Source: Peptoniphilaceae bacterium (lineage in GTDB: Bacteria > Bacillota > Clostridia > Tissierellales > Peptoniphilaceae). From it: a DNA stretch of 64,000 nt. Below the pieces are notes generated by a model. It had not been told where the DNA came from, did no database searches, and saw only the letters and a list, made by a program, of their open reading frames with translations. Below, piece after piece: positions 16,899 through 26,047 of this stretch (within the stretch, counting starts at the first letter, position 1; each line of letters opens with the position of its first letter). Where the stretch lies: the NCBI GenBank assembly GCA_030152565.1, contig JASLJE010000006.1, positions 1-64,000 of the forward strand, in the 5' to 3' direction. Position numbers and translations under genes: made by a program.

Positions 16899-18656
16899 AT
16901 GAAAAACTGGTATATATATAATAACAAAAAAAATTATGAAAAAATTAAGGACTATAAGGAATTGACAAAGATCCAAAAGATGATTGTCGCCAACAGGGAC
17001 ATGACTTCAGCCAGCCAAATAAGGGCTATAGTTAAGCCTAGCTTGGACGACCTTTATGATCCTTTCTTATTAAAGGACATGGACAAGGCAGTAGAGCTGG
17101 TAGTGGAATCTATGATGATGGGAGAAAAAATCCGAATTGTAGGTGATTATGACCAAGATGGGGTTTCAGCAACTGTTACCCTCTTAAAGGGCCTGGGTTA
17201 TTTTCATGAGGCTATAAGTTATTCCATACCAGATAGGATAGAGGATGGCTATGGCATATCCAAAGGGATAGTAGACAAGGCCATAGAGGACCAGGTAGGT
17301 TTAATTATTACCTGTGACAACGGAATCTCTGCCTTTGACGTAATAGACTATGCTAAGGAGAATCAGCTTAAGATAATAGTAACAGACCACCATACAGTTC
17401 CTTTGGAGGATGGTAGGCAAAAGCTACCAAGGGCAGATGCGGTAGTAAATCCTATGAGAGAGGACTGTTCCTATCCTTTTAAAAAGATTTGTGGGGCTAC
17501 AGTTGCCTATAAACTAGTAGATGGGGTCTATTCCTATCTGGGCCAGGAATTAGGCATGGATAAGGAATTAATCTATGAACTTTTAGAGTTTACCGCCCTG
17601 GCTACAGTAGCCGATGTGATGGACTTGGAAGATGAAAATAGGACCATAGTTATAGAGGGGCTAAAAAGATTAAATAGGACTAAAAATACAGGCCTACGTG
17701 CCCTTTTAAGTGAGATGAACTGGGACAGGGAAATTGATGTCTATACTATAGGTTTTATTATAGGACCAACTATAAATTCAACAGGTAGAATCTTTACAGC
17801 CAAATTAGGGGTAGAGCTATTTATTGAAAATGACCAAGACCTGGTTTTAGAATATGCCAGGGAACTTGTAGCCCTTAATCAGGAGAGAAAGGACATGACC
17901 TTGGCTGGCTATGAATCTTCAGTTGATTTAGTTAATGAGAAGAACTTGTCCAATAATGATATAATGATAGTATACAATCCAAGTCTCCATGAAAGTATAT
18001 GTGGTTTGGTAGCGGGAAGGATCAAGGACAAGTATCAAAGACCTACCATAGTTTTAACAGATGCCCAGGGAAGCGAGGGCCTTTTAAAAGGTTCAGGCAG
18101 GAGTATTGAGGCCTATGATATGTTTGGTGAGCTAAGCGAAATCAAGGAACTTTTTACTTCCTTTGGCGGCCACAAGATGGCCTGTGGACTTTCCCTTAAG
18201 AAGGAAAAATTAGATGACTTTATTCTTTTGGCCAATCAAAAATCCAAGCTGGAGGCCAAGGACTTTATACCAGAGATAAATATAGATGTCCACCTACCTA
18301 TAAGCTATGTAGATGAAAGACTTATAGGCCAGGTTGAAGGTCTAAGACCCTTTGGCAAGGGCTTTGAAAAGCCAAAGTTTGCCGCCAAGGGTGTGGTTAT
18401 TAGGAGTATGACCTTGATAGGTAAGAAGAAAAATGTGGCAAGGTTTATCTTTAGTCAGGAAAACAAGACCATAACAGGTATATCCTTTGACAGTGAATAT
18501 GTCCTAGAAGCCCTGGCTAAAAAGTTTAAGCTTTCAAATATTGAAGACAGGTTGGGGGATTTGGAAAACAAGGAGGTAGACCTGGTCTACTATCCGCAAA
18601 TAAACGAATTTAACAATCAACGTTATCTACAGTTATTGGTTGAAGATATAAGATAG
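16899..18656 (+). CDS. recJ: Single-stranded-DNA-specific exonuclease RecJ
   Basis: RecJ is a 5'-3' exonuclease acting on single-stranded DNA in recombination and repair. The 585-residue protein has DHH-phosphoesterase motifs (G-D-Y-D-Q-D-G-V-S near residue 80, T-D-H-H near 160) and the DHHA1 signature F-G-G-H-K-M-A-C-G-L. The ATG at 16899 follows AGGAG by four bases; a frame from 16860 would start inside the terminator. It is shorter than E. coli-type RecJ with extra C-terminal domains only slightly, so it looks complete. Confidence 0.93.
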   Translation: MKNWYIYNNKKNYEKIKDYKELTKIQKMIVANRDMTSASQIRAIVKPSLDDLYDPFLLKDMDKAVELVVESMMMGEKIRIVGDYDQDGVSATVTLLKGLGYFHEAISYSIPDRIEDGYGISKGIVDKAIEDQVGLIITCDNGISAFDVIDYAKENQLKIIVTDHHTVPLEDGRQKLPRADAVVNPMREDCSYPFKKICGATVAYKLVDGVYSYLGQELGMDKELIYELLEFTALATVADVMDLEDENRTIVIEGLKRLNRTKNTGLRALLSEMNWDREIDVYTIGFIIGPTINSTGRIFTAKLGVELFIENDQDLVLEYARELVALNQERKDMTLAGYESSVDLVNEKNLSNNDIMIVYNPSLHESICGLVAGRIKDKYQRPTIVLTDAQGSEGLLKGSGRSIEAYDMFGELSEIKELFTSFGGHKMACGLSLKKEKLDDFILLANQKSKLEAKDFIPEINIDVHLPISYVDERLIGQVEGLRPFGKGFEKPKFAAKGVVIRSMTLIGKKKNVARFIFSQENKTITGISFDSEYVLEALAKKFKLSNIEDRLGDLENKEVDLVYYPQINEFNNQRYLQLLVEDIR

Positions 18657-18667
18657 GATGTGAAGAT

Positions 18668-20824
18668 ATGCTTGAAGATATGATAAAGAAAATAAAAGTC
18701 TATAATCCCCATACAGATGAGGAGATAATAACTAAGGCCTACAAGCTTACAGAAAAGGCCCACGATGGACAAAAAAGAAACTCAGGAGAGGATTACTTTG
18801 TTCACCCTGTAGCTGTAGCCAACATTTTAATCGACCTTCACATGGATGATGAAACCATATGCGCAGGACTTATGCATGATGTTTTAGAAGATACCAAGGT
18901 GAGTTATGAAGAGATGGAAGAAATGTTTGGTTCAGAAATAACTCAATTGGTTGACGGGGTAACCAAGTTAAAAAAGATAAAGTATAAGAGCAAGGAAGAA
19001 AACCAGATAGAAAATATAAGAAAAATGGTTTTGGCCATGGCCAATGACATTAGGGTTATAATCATTAAGCTTTCAGACAGGCTACACAATATGAGAACTC
19101 TGGAATATATGACTAGGAACAAGCAGGTGGAAAAGGCTACTGAAACCTTGGAAATCTATGTTCCCCTAGCTCATAGACTAGGAATTAACACTGTTAAGTG
19201 GGAATTGGAAGATCTTTGCCTAAGGTATTTAGACCCTATTTCCTACTATGAAATAGTAGATGGGATAAACCAAAAAAGATCTGAGAGAGAAGAGGTTATA
19301 AATAAGATTATAACCAAGCTGGAAAATGAGGTTACAGACCTAAAAATCAATTACTCTATAACCGGTAGGCCTAAGGGAATTTATAGTATTTATAAGAAGA
19401 TGAAAAAGCAAAATTCATCTATAGATGAAATATTTGACCTGATAGCTATCAGGGTTTTAGTTGATAATATTAAGGACTGTTATGCAGTTTTAGGGGTGGT
19501 CCACACAGTGTGGAAGCCTATACCAGGTCGTTTTAAAGACTATATAGCCATGCCTAAACCCAACCTTTACCAGTCTTTACACACGACTGTTATAGGGGAA
19601 AAAGGACAGATTTTTGAGGTTCAAATAAGGACCTATGACATGCACAAGACAGCTGAGTATGGTATCGCTGCCCATTGGAAGTACAAGGAAGGCAAGAACA
19701 AGTCTACCAACTTTGACCAGAGACTAACCTGGATTAGGCAGTTGATGGAATGGGAGAAAAACACTAAGGATTCTTATGAATTTATGGATATTTTCAAGGG
19801 AGACTTATTCTCAGATGAGGTTTATGTATTTTCACCCAAGGGTGATGTAATAGATCTTCCCCAAGGATCTACTCCTATAGACTTTGCCTATAGAGTCCAT
19901 ACAGATATTGGAAACAAGTGTGTGGGAGCCAAGGTAAATGGAAAACTTAAGCCCTTGACCTACAAGCTTCAAACAGGAGAAATAGTTGAAATCTTAACTT
20001 CTAAAAACTCAACTGGACCTAGTAAGGACTGGTTGAATGTAGTAGTTTCATCCCAGGCCAAGTCCAAGATTAAACAGTACTTTAAAAAGGAACAAAAGGA
20101 CAATAATATTCTACAAGGTAGGGAGCTACTGGAAAAAGAAGTTAGAAAGAAGGGCTATGATTCAAGTAAGATTCTTTTAGACGAATGGTTGGAAGAAATA
20201 TCAGAGAAAAACAACCTTTTAAGTATAGATGACCTTTATGCAGCCATAGGCTATGGAACCATAAACATACAAGGAGTCCTACCTAAGTTGGAAAAAAGGT
20301 ATGAAGAAAAGTATAGGGAAGACCTAAGCTTTGACGATTTGAGCGATGAAGAAGTTCAAATGAAAAAGAAAAGCGAGAACACTGACAATATTTCCATAGA
20401 TGACTTATCTAACTTGGAATCAAAGTTTGCCAAGTGTTGTAATCCAGTTCCTGGAGATAAGATCGTAGGCTATATAACCATGGGTAGGGGAATAACCATC
20501 CATAGGATAGACTGTCCTAATGTGGCTAATATTGAAAATAAGGAAAGACTTATTGCAGTTAAGTGGGATGTGGCAGAAAAATCCAAGTACCAGGTCAAGA
20601 TAAATGTTTTATCAACTGATAGCCCTGGCTACCTGGCTGATTTAACCCAGACCATATCCAAGGAAGGTATTAATGTTATAGGCATGAATGCAAGACCTAC
20701 CAAGGATCTGACTTTTAACATAGGACTTATTGTAGAGATAACAGAAAAAGAAGACTTAAATAAACTATTTGCAGCAATTAGAAAAATCAAGGGAACTATT
20801 GATGTATATAGGGTTAAAAACTGA
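18668..20824 (+). CDS. rel: Bifunctional (p)ppGpp synthetase/hydrolase Rel
   Basis: A 718-residue RSH protein that makes and degrades the alarmone (p)ppGpp. Domains in order: HD hydrolase (Y-F-V-H-P-V, H-D-V-L-E-D-T, intact, so hydrolysis is expected), synthetase (A-I-R-V-L-V-D-N and G-R-F-K-D-Y-I-A), TGS (V-F-S-P-K-G-D-V-I-D-L-P), the zinc-finger-like C-C-N-P-V-P-G-D block and a C-terminal ACT domain. It follows recJ by eleven bases and precedes dtd, the usual Firmicute order. Confidence 0.97.
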   Translation: MLEDMIKKIKVYNPHTDEEIITKAYKLTEKAHDGQKRNSGEDYFVHPVAVANILIDLHMDDETICAGLMHDVLEDTKVSYEEMEEMFGSEITQLVDGVTKLKKIKYKSKEENQIENIRKMVLAMANDIRVIIIKLSDRLHNMRTLEYMTRNKQVEKATETLEIYVPLAHRLGINTVKWELEDLCLRYLDPISYYEIVDGINQKRSEREEVINKIITKLENEVTDLKINYSITGRPKGIYSIYKKMKKQNSSIDEIFDLIAIRVLVDNIKDCYAVLGVVHTVWKPIPGRFKDYIAMPKPNLYQSLHTTVIGEKGQIFEVQIRTYDMHKTAEYGIAAHWKYKEGKNKSTNFDQRLTWIRQLMEWEKNTKDSYEFMDIFKGDLFSDEVYVFSPKGDVIDLPQGSTPIDFAYRVHTDIGNKCVGAKVNGKLKPLTYKLQTGEIVEILTSKNSTGPSKDWLNVVVSSQAKSKIKQYFKKEQKDNNILQGRELLEKEVRKKGYDSSKILLDEWLEEISEKNNLLSIDDLYAAIGYGTINIQGVLPKLEKRYEEKYREDLSFDDLSDEEVQMKKKSENTDNISIDDLSNLESKFAKCCNPVPGDKIVGYITMGRGITIHRIDCPNVANIENKERLIAVKWDVAEKSKYQVKINVLSTDSPGYLADLTQTISKEGINVIGMNARPTKDLTFNIGLIVEITEKEDLNKLFAAIRKIKGTIDVYRVKN

Positions 20825-20830
20825 GGTAGT

Positions 20831-21280
20831 ATGAGAGCGATAATTCAAAGAGTAAAAAAGGCCAGCGTCCATATAGCTGGCGATGAATATTCAAGTATAG
20901 ATAATGGACTTTTAGTGTTTTTAGGAGTTCATGAATGTGATACAATAGATGATGTTGATTATATAGTTAATAAGGTAGCCAATTTAAGGATTTTCACCGA
21001 TGACAAGGGACTTATGAATCTTTCCTTGAAGGATATAGAAGGGGAGCTTATGGTAGTTTCCCAATTCACCCTTTATGGGGATGCCAGAAAGGGAAGAAGG
21101 CCTAACTTTATGCAGGCAGCTAAAAATCCTAAGGGAGAAGAGCTTTATGAGAAGGCTATTGAAAAATTCAAAGCAGAGATATCTAGTGTAAAGACAGGGG
21201 AGTTTGGAGCTGATATGGATATTAGCCTAATCAATGACGGACCTGTTACCATACAATTAGATTCTAGTAAAATATATTGA
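20831..21280 (+). CDS. dtd: D-aminoacyl-tRNA deacylase Dtd
   Basis: Dtd removes D-amino acids wrongly attached to tRNA. The 149-residue protein has the family blocks M-R-A-I-I-Q-R-V-K-K-A-S-V, S-Q-F-T-L-Y-G-D and, near the end, N-D-G-P-V-T-I-Q-L. It starts seven bases after rel, behind GAGGTAG, and is typical in length. Confidence 0.96.
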   Translation: MRAIIQRVKKASVHIAGDEYSSIDNGLLVFLGVHECDTIDDVDYIVNKVANLRIFTDDKGLMNLSLKDIEGELMVVSQFTLYGDARKGRRPNFMQAAKNPKGEELYEKAIEKFKAEISSVKTGEFGADMDISLINDGPVTIQLDSSKIY

Positions 21281-21287
21281 GGTAGAT

Positions 21288-21899
21288 ATGAGAGTAGTTA
21301 AAGATTTTTATAATACTTATGGAACAAATTCGTATCTAGTATACGATGAAGACCTAAGAGAAGCCTATATCGTAGATGCCCCATCTATGGTTTTGGAATT
21401 TGACAAGATAATTAAGGAAAAGGATCTTACAGTTAAGTATCTTTTACTTACCCATGGCCACTATGATCACATAGCCTATGCCAACCAATTAAGGGACAAG
21501 TATGGCCTAAAGATTGTAGCCCATGAGAAGGAAAAGAAACTTTTAGAAGATTCTAGCCTAAACTTATCCAAGATGTTTAAGGGGATAGATTTAACAGTAG
21601 AGGCTGATGTATTTTTAAAAGATGATGGAACCTTTACTGATTCCATCGACTATATATGGTCTCCCGGCCACACCATGGGAGGGGTTTCATATATAATTGA
21701 TGAAAAAATATTTACAGGTGACAGCATATTTAAAGAGTCAATAGGAAGGACTGACTTTCCTACAGGCGATATGAACTTATTAATTAATACTATTGTTACC
21801 AAGTTATTAGTTCTAGACGATGATATGTTAATATATCCAGGTCATGGACCTAATACTAGGGTATCTTATGAAAAACAATATAATCCATTTATTAGATAG
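21288..21899 (+). CDS. MBL-fold metallo-hydrolase (glyoxalase II-like)
   Basis: A 203-residue metallo-beta-lactamase-fold enzyme. The metal-binding signature T-H-G-H-Y-D-H puts His56, His58, Asp60 and His61 in place; S-P-G-H-T-M-G-G and Y-P-G-H-G-P supply further histidines. Proteins of this group next to dtd and rel are widespread and hydrolyse thioesters of glyoxalase II type, though the substrate is rarely known. It lies between dtd and aspS in one operon. Confidence 0.85.
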   Translation: MRVVKDFYNTYGTNSYLVYDEDLREAYIVDAPSMVLEFDKIIKEKDLTVKYLLLTHGHYDHIAYANQLRDKYGLKIVAHEKEKKLLEDSSLNLSKMFKGIDLTVEADVFLKDDGTFTDSIDYIWSPGHTMGGVSYIIDEKIFTGDSIFKESIGRTDFPTGDMNLLINTIVTKLLVLDDDMLIYPGHGPNTRVSYEKQYNPFIR

Positions 21900-21910
21900 T
21901 AGGAGGACTT

Positions 21911-23689
21911 ATGGGAGAATTAGGAAATATGAGAAGAACTCACATGTGTGGGGATCTTAGAGCAGAAAACATCAATGAAGAAGTAACACTTATGGGCTGG
22001 GTGCAAAAGACTAGGGACTTGGGTCCTTTAGTATTTATGGACCTTAGGGACAAGACTGGTTTTAGCCAAATTGTTTTCAAAAAAGAAGACAATGAAGAGC
22101 TTTATGAAGAAGCTAAAAAAATCAAGTCAGAATACGTTCTAGCTGTTAAGGGAAAGGTTTTAGAAAGAGAATCTAAAAACCAACAAATCCCAACAGGCGA
22201 AATAGAAGTAATAGCCAGCGAATTAAATGTATTAGACAGGGCCAATACCCCTCCTATATACATAAAAGATGACGACAATGTTTCAGAAGACATGAGACTA
22301 AAATATAGATACTTAGACCTTAGAAAGCCTAAGATGCAAAGAAACCTTAGGGTTAGGGCTGACATTACCAAGGTATTTAGGGACTTTTTATATGACAATG
22401 ACTTTTTAGAAGTAGAAACTCCTTTCTTGACCAAGCCAACTCCAGAAGGAGCTAGAGACTATGTGGTTCCATCAAGAGTTAACAAGAATCTTTTCTACGC
22501 CCTACCACAATCACCACAATTATTTAAGCAAATGCTTATGGTCTCAGGTATGGATAGGTACTACCAAGTAGTTAAGTGCTTTAGGGATGAGGACTTAAGG
22601 GCCAATAGACAGCCTGAATTCACCCAAGTAGATATAGAAATGAGCTTTGTGGACATAGATGATGTAATAGCTATAAACGAAGAACTTATGGTCAATATCT
22701 TTAAGAAAGTTAAAAACATTGACTTGGAAAGACCATTCAATAGAATGACTTATGATGAGGCTATGAATAGATTTGGTAGCGACAAGCCAGACTTAAGATA
22801 CGGCTATGAAATCAATGATATTGGTGAAATAGCAGGCAAGCTAGACTTTGATTTATTTAAAAACACCCTAGCTGATGGCCATATGATCAAGGCTATTAAC
22901 TTTAATGACTTGGCTGACAAGTACTCTAGAAAGAAATTAGATAAACTAACCAAGTATGTAAAGGGAATTGGAGCAGGTGGTTTAATCTGGATCAAGTTTG
23001 AAGAAGACGGTGTAAACTCAAGTATTAATAAGTTTATAACTGATGAATTCACTGAAGAAATCAGAGAAAAATTAGATGCGAAATCCAATGACCTAGTTTT
23101 AATAATGATGGGCAGAGAAGACAAGGTACTTGATCAAATGGGTAGCTTGAGAGTTCACATGGCTGGAGAAAACGTAGAATTCAAGGATGATGACTATGCT
23201 ATAACTTGGATTGTTGACTTCCCTATGTTTGAATATGACGAAGAAGAGGATAGGTTTGTGGCTAAGCACCATCCATTTACCCACCCAGTAGACGAAGATA
23301 TAGAGCTTTTAGAAAGTGCTCCTGAAAAAGTTAGGGCCAAGGCCTATGACATCGTAATTAACGGAGATGAAATAGGTGGAGGATCTATTAGAATTAACGA
23401 TTCAGACCTACAAAATAGAATGTTTAAAGCCCTACACTTGACAGAAGATGATATAGAAAACAAGTTTGGTTTCTTCATAGAAGCCTTAAAATATGGTACT
23501 CCTCCTCACGGTGGTATAGCTTATGGCTTGGATAGGTTTGTTATGACCCTATTAAATACCAATAACATAAAAGACGTTATTGCCTTTCCTAAGACCCAAT
23601 CAGCTACCTGCCCACTTACTCATGCACCAACCTATATAAGCGAAGTGCAATTGGAAGAGTTAAACTTAAATTTAAGAGATGAAGACTAG
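21911..23689 (+). CDS. aspS: Aspartyl-tRNA synthetase
   Basis: A 592-residue class II synthetase of the bacterial type. It has the N-terminal anticodon-binding OB domain, motif 2 around F-R-D-E-D-L-R-A-N-R-Q-P-E-F-T-Q, the bacterial insertion domain, and motif 3 (G-L-D-R-F-V-M) near the end. The ATG follows AGGAGG. The end overlaps the next gene by eleven bases. hisS, often found just before aspS in Firmicutes, is not here. Confidence 0.97.
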   Translation: MGELGNMRRTHMCGDLRAENINEEVTLMGWVQKTRDLGPLVFMDLRDKTGFSQIVFKKEDNEELYEEAKKIKSEYVLAVKGKVLERESKNQQIPTGEIEVIASELNVLDRANTPPIYIKDDDNVSEDMRLKYRYLDLRKPKMQRNLRVRADITKVFRDFLYDNDFLEVETPFLTKPTPEGARDYVVPSRVNKNLFYALPQSPQLFKQMLMVSGMDRYYQVVKCFRDEDLRANRQPEFTQVDIEMSFVDIDDVIAINEELMVNIFKKVKNIDLERPFNRMTYDEAMNRFGSDKPDLRYGYEINDIGEIAGKLDFDLFKNTLADGHMIKAINFNDLADKYSRKKLDKLTKYVKGIGAGGLIWIKFEEDGVNSSINKFITDEFTEEIREKLDAKSNDLVLIMMGREDKVLDQMGSLRVHMAGENVEFKDDDYAITWIVDFPMFEYDEEEDRFVAKHHPFTHPVDEDIELLESAPEKVRAKAYDIVINGDEIGGGSIRINDSDLQNRMFKALHLTEDDIENKFGFFIEALKYGTPPHGGIAYGLDRFVMTLLNTNNIKDVIAFPKTQSATCPLTHAPTYISEVQLEELNLNLRDED

Positions 23690-24389
23690 GCAATTTGAAA
23701 GAACAATTCAGGTAGTAGGCGAGGACCTATTTAATGAATTAGAAGATATAAAGGTTATAGTATTCGGTGTTGGCGGAGTAGGTTCTGCCACCATCGAGGC
23801 TTTAACTAGGATGGGCCTAAAGGAAATAACCATAGTTGACTATGATAGGGTAGACTTATCCAATCTCAATAGGCAGATCTTTACCACTAGAGACAATGTG
23901 GGCATGTATAAGGTCTTGGCTGAAAGAGAAAGATTGGAGGCCATAAATCCAGATATAAAGGTAAAATATTTTATAAAAAAAGTAAATAGGGATAATTTAC
24001 ATAAATTTAAGCTGGAAGACTATGACTATGTGGTAGACGCCATAGACATGGTAAGTTCTAAATTAGATTTAATAGACTATTGCTATAAGAGAAAAATAAA
24101 AATCTTTTCATCAATGGGAACGGGCAATAAGATTGATGCCAGCAATTTAAAGCCTATGGATATCTATAGCACAGCCTATGATCCATTAGCGAAAGTTATG
24201 AGAAGAGAGTTAAAGAAAAGAAGGATTGATAAGCTTAAGGTTATTAGTTCTACTGAAATCCCTCTGGTTAAGTCTAAGAGAAAGGAGGGGGCTAGGAAGT
24301 CTACACCAGGTAGTATGTCCTATGTACCTCCAATTTCTGGTTACTTAATGGCCAGTGAGATATTTAATGATTTTATGAGAAGGAGTTGA
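23679..24389 (+). CDS. tcdA: tRNA threonylcarbamoyladenosine dehydratase TcdA
   Basis: TcdA is a ThiF/MoeB-type enzyme that closes t6A37 of tRNA to the cyclic form ct6A. The 236-residue protein has the ATP-binding motif V-F-G-V-G-G-V-G-S-A, the D-Y-D-R-V-D-L-S-N-L-N-R-Q block of E1-like proteins and T-P-G-S-M-S-Y-V-P-P near the end, typical of this subgroup. Overlap with aspS suggests coupled translation of two tRNA-related enzymes. Confidence 0.92.
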   Translation: MKTRQFERTIQVVGEDLFNELEDIKVIVFGVGGVGSATIEALTRMGLKEITIVDYDRVDLSNLNRQIFTTRDNVGMYKVLAERERLEAINPDIKVKYFIKKVNRDNLHKFKLEDYDYVVDAIDMVSSKLDLIDYCYKRKIKIFSSMGTGNKIDASNLKPMDIYSTAYDPLAKVMRRELKKRRIDKLKVISSTEIPLVKSKRKEGARKSTPGSMSYVPPISGYLMASEIFNDFMRRS

Positions 24390-24393
24390 TTTT

Positions 24394-24801
24394 ATCAAGA
24401 AGAAGGGTGTAGTACAAAAAGTTTATGACGATAAGATGGAAGTCTTATTGATGAAAAGTTCAGCTTGTGGCGACTGTAGTAGTTGTGGAGGGTGTGAAAC
24501 TAAATTAGTTAGCATGGACCTGGACAATACTATAGGTGGCAAGGTTGGAGATATAATAGAAGTTAAGATGGATGAGAAACAAGTCTTAAAGGGAACTGCC
24601 ATAATGTATGTTCTACCTTTATTGGGACTTCTTTTAGGAGTAGTTCTTGCCCATATCTATCAAATAAAGTACCTGGGTGAGGTCAATGATTTAATGGACT
24701 TTGGAGTCGGTCTAATATTTTTACTATTAACTTGGATTATAGTATCTAAAATAGACAAGAAATTTAATGCAAATCAATATGTAAAAGTTAATAAGCTATA
24801 G
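24394..24801 (+). CDS. RseC/MucC-family membrane protein, possibly starting at AUC
   Basis: A SoxR-reducing-system/RseC-type protein. The N-terminal domain has a cysteine cluster (A-C-G-D-C-S-S-C-G-G-C), followed by two membrane segments and a short basic tail. In other bacteria RseC acts with Rnf-type electron-transfer complexes. The first standard start is the ATG at 24436, but it has no ribosome site and would cut into the conserved N-terminus. AGGAG at 24381-24385 stands eight bases before an in-frame ATC at 24394, and the residues read from there (K-K-K-G-V-V-Q-K-V) match the family start. I therefore place the start at 24394; the annotated start may be 24436. The gene begins right after tcdA. 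Confidence 0.75.
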   Translation: MKKKGVVQKVYDDKMEVLLMKSSACGDCSSCGGCETKLVSMDLDNTIGGKVGDIIEVKMDEKQVLKGTAIMYVLPLLGLLLGVVLAHIYQIKYLGEVNDLMDFGVGLIFLLLTWIIVSKIDKKFNANQYVKVNKL

Positions 24802-24808
24802 GAGAGAT

Positions 24809-26035
24809 ATGGAAAATCTAAAAAATGATGATCTAGAAATTTATAACTTGATTGAAAAAGAAAAAACCAGACAGAAAAATAATATTGAGCTTATAGCCTC
24901 TGAAAACTTTGTTTCCCAGGCTGTCTTGGAGGCTAGTGGATCGGTTTTAACCAATAAATATGCTGAAGGCTATCCAGGAAAAAGATATTATGGCGGTTGC
25001 CAGGTTATTGATGAAATAGAGCAATTGGCCATAGATAGGCTAAAAGACCTTTATGGAGTCGACTATGCCAATGTCCAACCCCACTCTGGATCCAATGCTA
25101 ATATGGCAGTTTATTATGCCTTTTTAGAGCCAGGTGACCGGGTATTGGGTATGAATCTATCAGAGGGGGGACATTTGACCCATGGTTCTCCGGTAAATAT
25201 ATCTGGTAGTTACTTTGATTTTTACCACTATGGAGTTGACAGTGAAAGTGAATTAATAGATTATGACAAGGTTTTGGACTTGGCAAAAGAAATAAGACCT
25301 AGGATAATAGTTGCTGGTGCATCTGCCTATACTAGGGAAATTGATTTTAAAAAGTTCAGGGAGATAGCAGACCAGGTCGACGCTCTTTTAATGGTTGACA
25401 TGGCTCATATAGCTGGTTTGGTAGCAGCAGGACTTCACCAAAGTCCTTGGCCTTATGCCGATGTTATCACAAGTACTAGCCACAAGACCTTGAGAGGACC
25501 AAGAGGTGCTTTTATCTTGGCCAAGAAGGAATATGAAAAAAGAATTAACAAGGCGGTTTTTCCTGGTTTCCAGGGAGGTCCCCTAGAACATATTATAGCT
25601 GCCAAGGCAGTTGCTTTTAAAGAAGCTGCCAGCGAAGATTTTAAAAACTATCAAGAGCAGGTGGTGAAAAATGCCCAGGCCCTAGCTGAAAGCTTGAAGG
25701 AAGAAGGCATAAGACTGGTATCTGGAGGAACAGACAACCACATGGTTATCATGGATGTAACCAGTATTGGTCTAACTGGTAAGGAAGCTGAAAGGCTTCT
25801 TGACGAGGTTAATATAACCACCAATAAGAACACCATCCCCAATGAGAAAAATGGGGCCTTTGTAACATCTGGTATTAGGCTGGGTAGTGCAGCTATGACC
25901 AGCAGGAAGATGAAGGAAGAAGAATTTACTTTAATCGGCAAGTTAATAGCCGACAGATTAAAAAATAAGAGAGAAATAGAAGAGCTTAAGTTGGAAGTAA
26001 GAAAATTGACAGATAGATTTCCACTTAACTATTAG
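24809..26035 (+). CDS. glyA: Serine hydroxymethyltransferase GlyA
   Basis: GlyA interconverts serine and glycine with tetrahydrofolate and supplies one-carbon units. The 408-residue PLP enzyme has the lysine in T-S-T-S-H-K-T-L-R-G-P-R-G, the N-K-Y-A-E-G-Y-P-G-K-R-Y-Y-G-G block and the usual length. GGAGA stands before the ATG. Confidence 0.98.
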   Translation: MENLKNDDLEIYNLIEKEKTRQKNNIELIASENFVSQAVLEASGSVLTNKYAEGYPGKRYYGGCQVIDEIEQLAIDRLKDLYGVDYANVQPHSGSNANMAVYYAFLEPGDRVLGMNLSEGGHLTHGSPVNISGSYFDFYHYGVDSESELIDYDKVLDLAKEIRPRIIVAGASAYTREIDFKKFREIADQVDALLMVDMAHIAGLVAAGLHQSPWPYADVITSTSHKTLRGPRGAFILAKKEYEKRINKAVFPGFQGGPLEHIIAAKAVAFKEAASEDFKNYQEQVVKNAQALAESLKEEGIRLVSGGTDNHMVIMDVTSIGLTGKEAERLLDEVNITTNKNTIPNEKNGAFVTSGIRLGSAAMTSRKMKEEEFTLIGKLIADRLKNKREIEELKLEVRKLTDRFPLNY

Positions 26036-26047
26036 AGGGAGAGAGTT

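Noticed and set aside
22102..22434. A 110-residue open frame on the minus strand inside aspS
   Set aside because: It is a shadow of the aspS reading frame with no ribosome site; the same holds for the other antisense frames within real genes.
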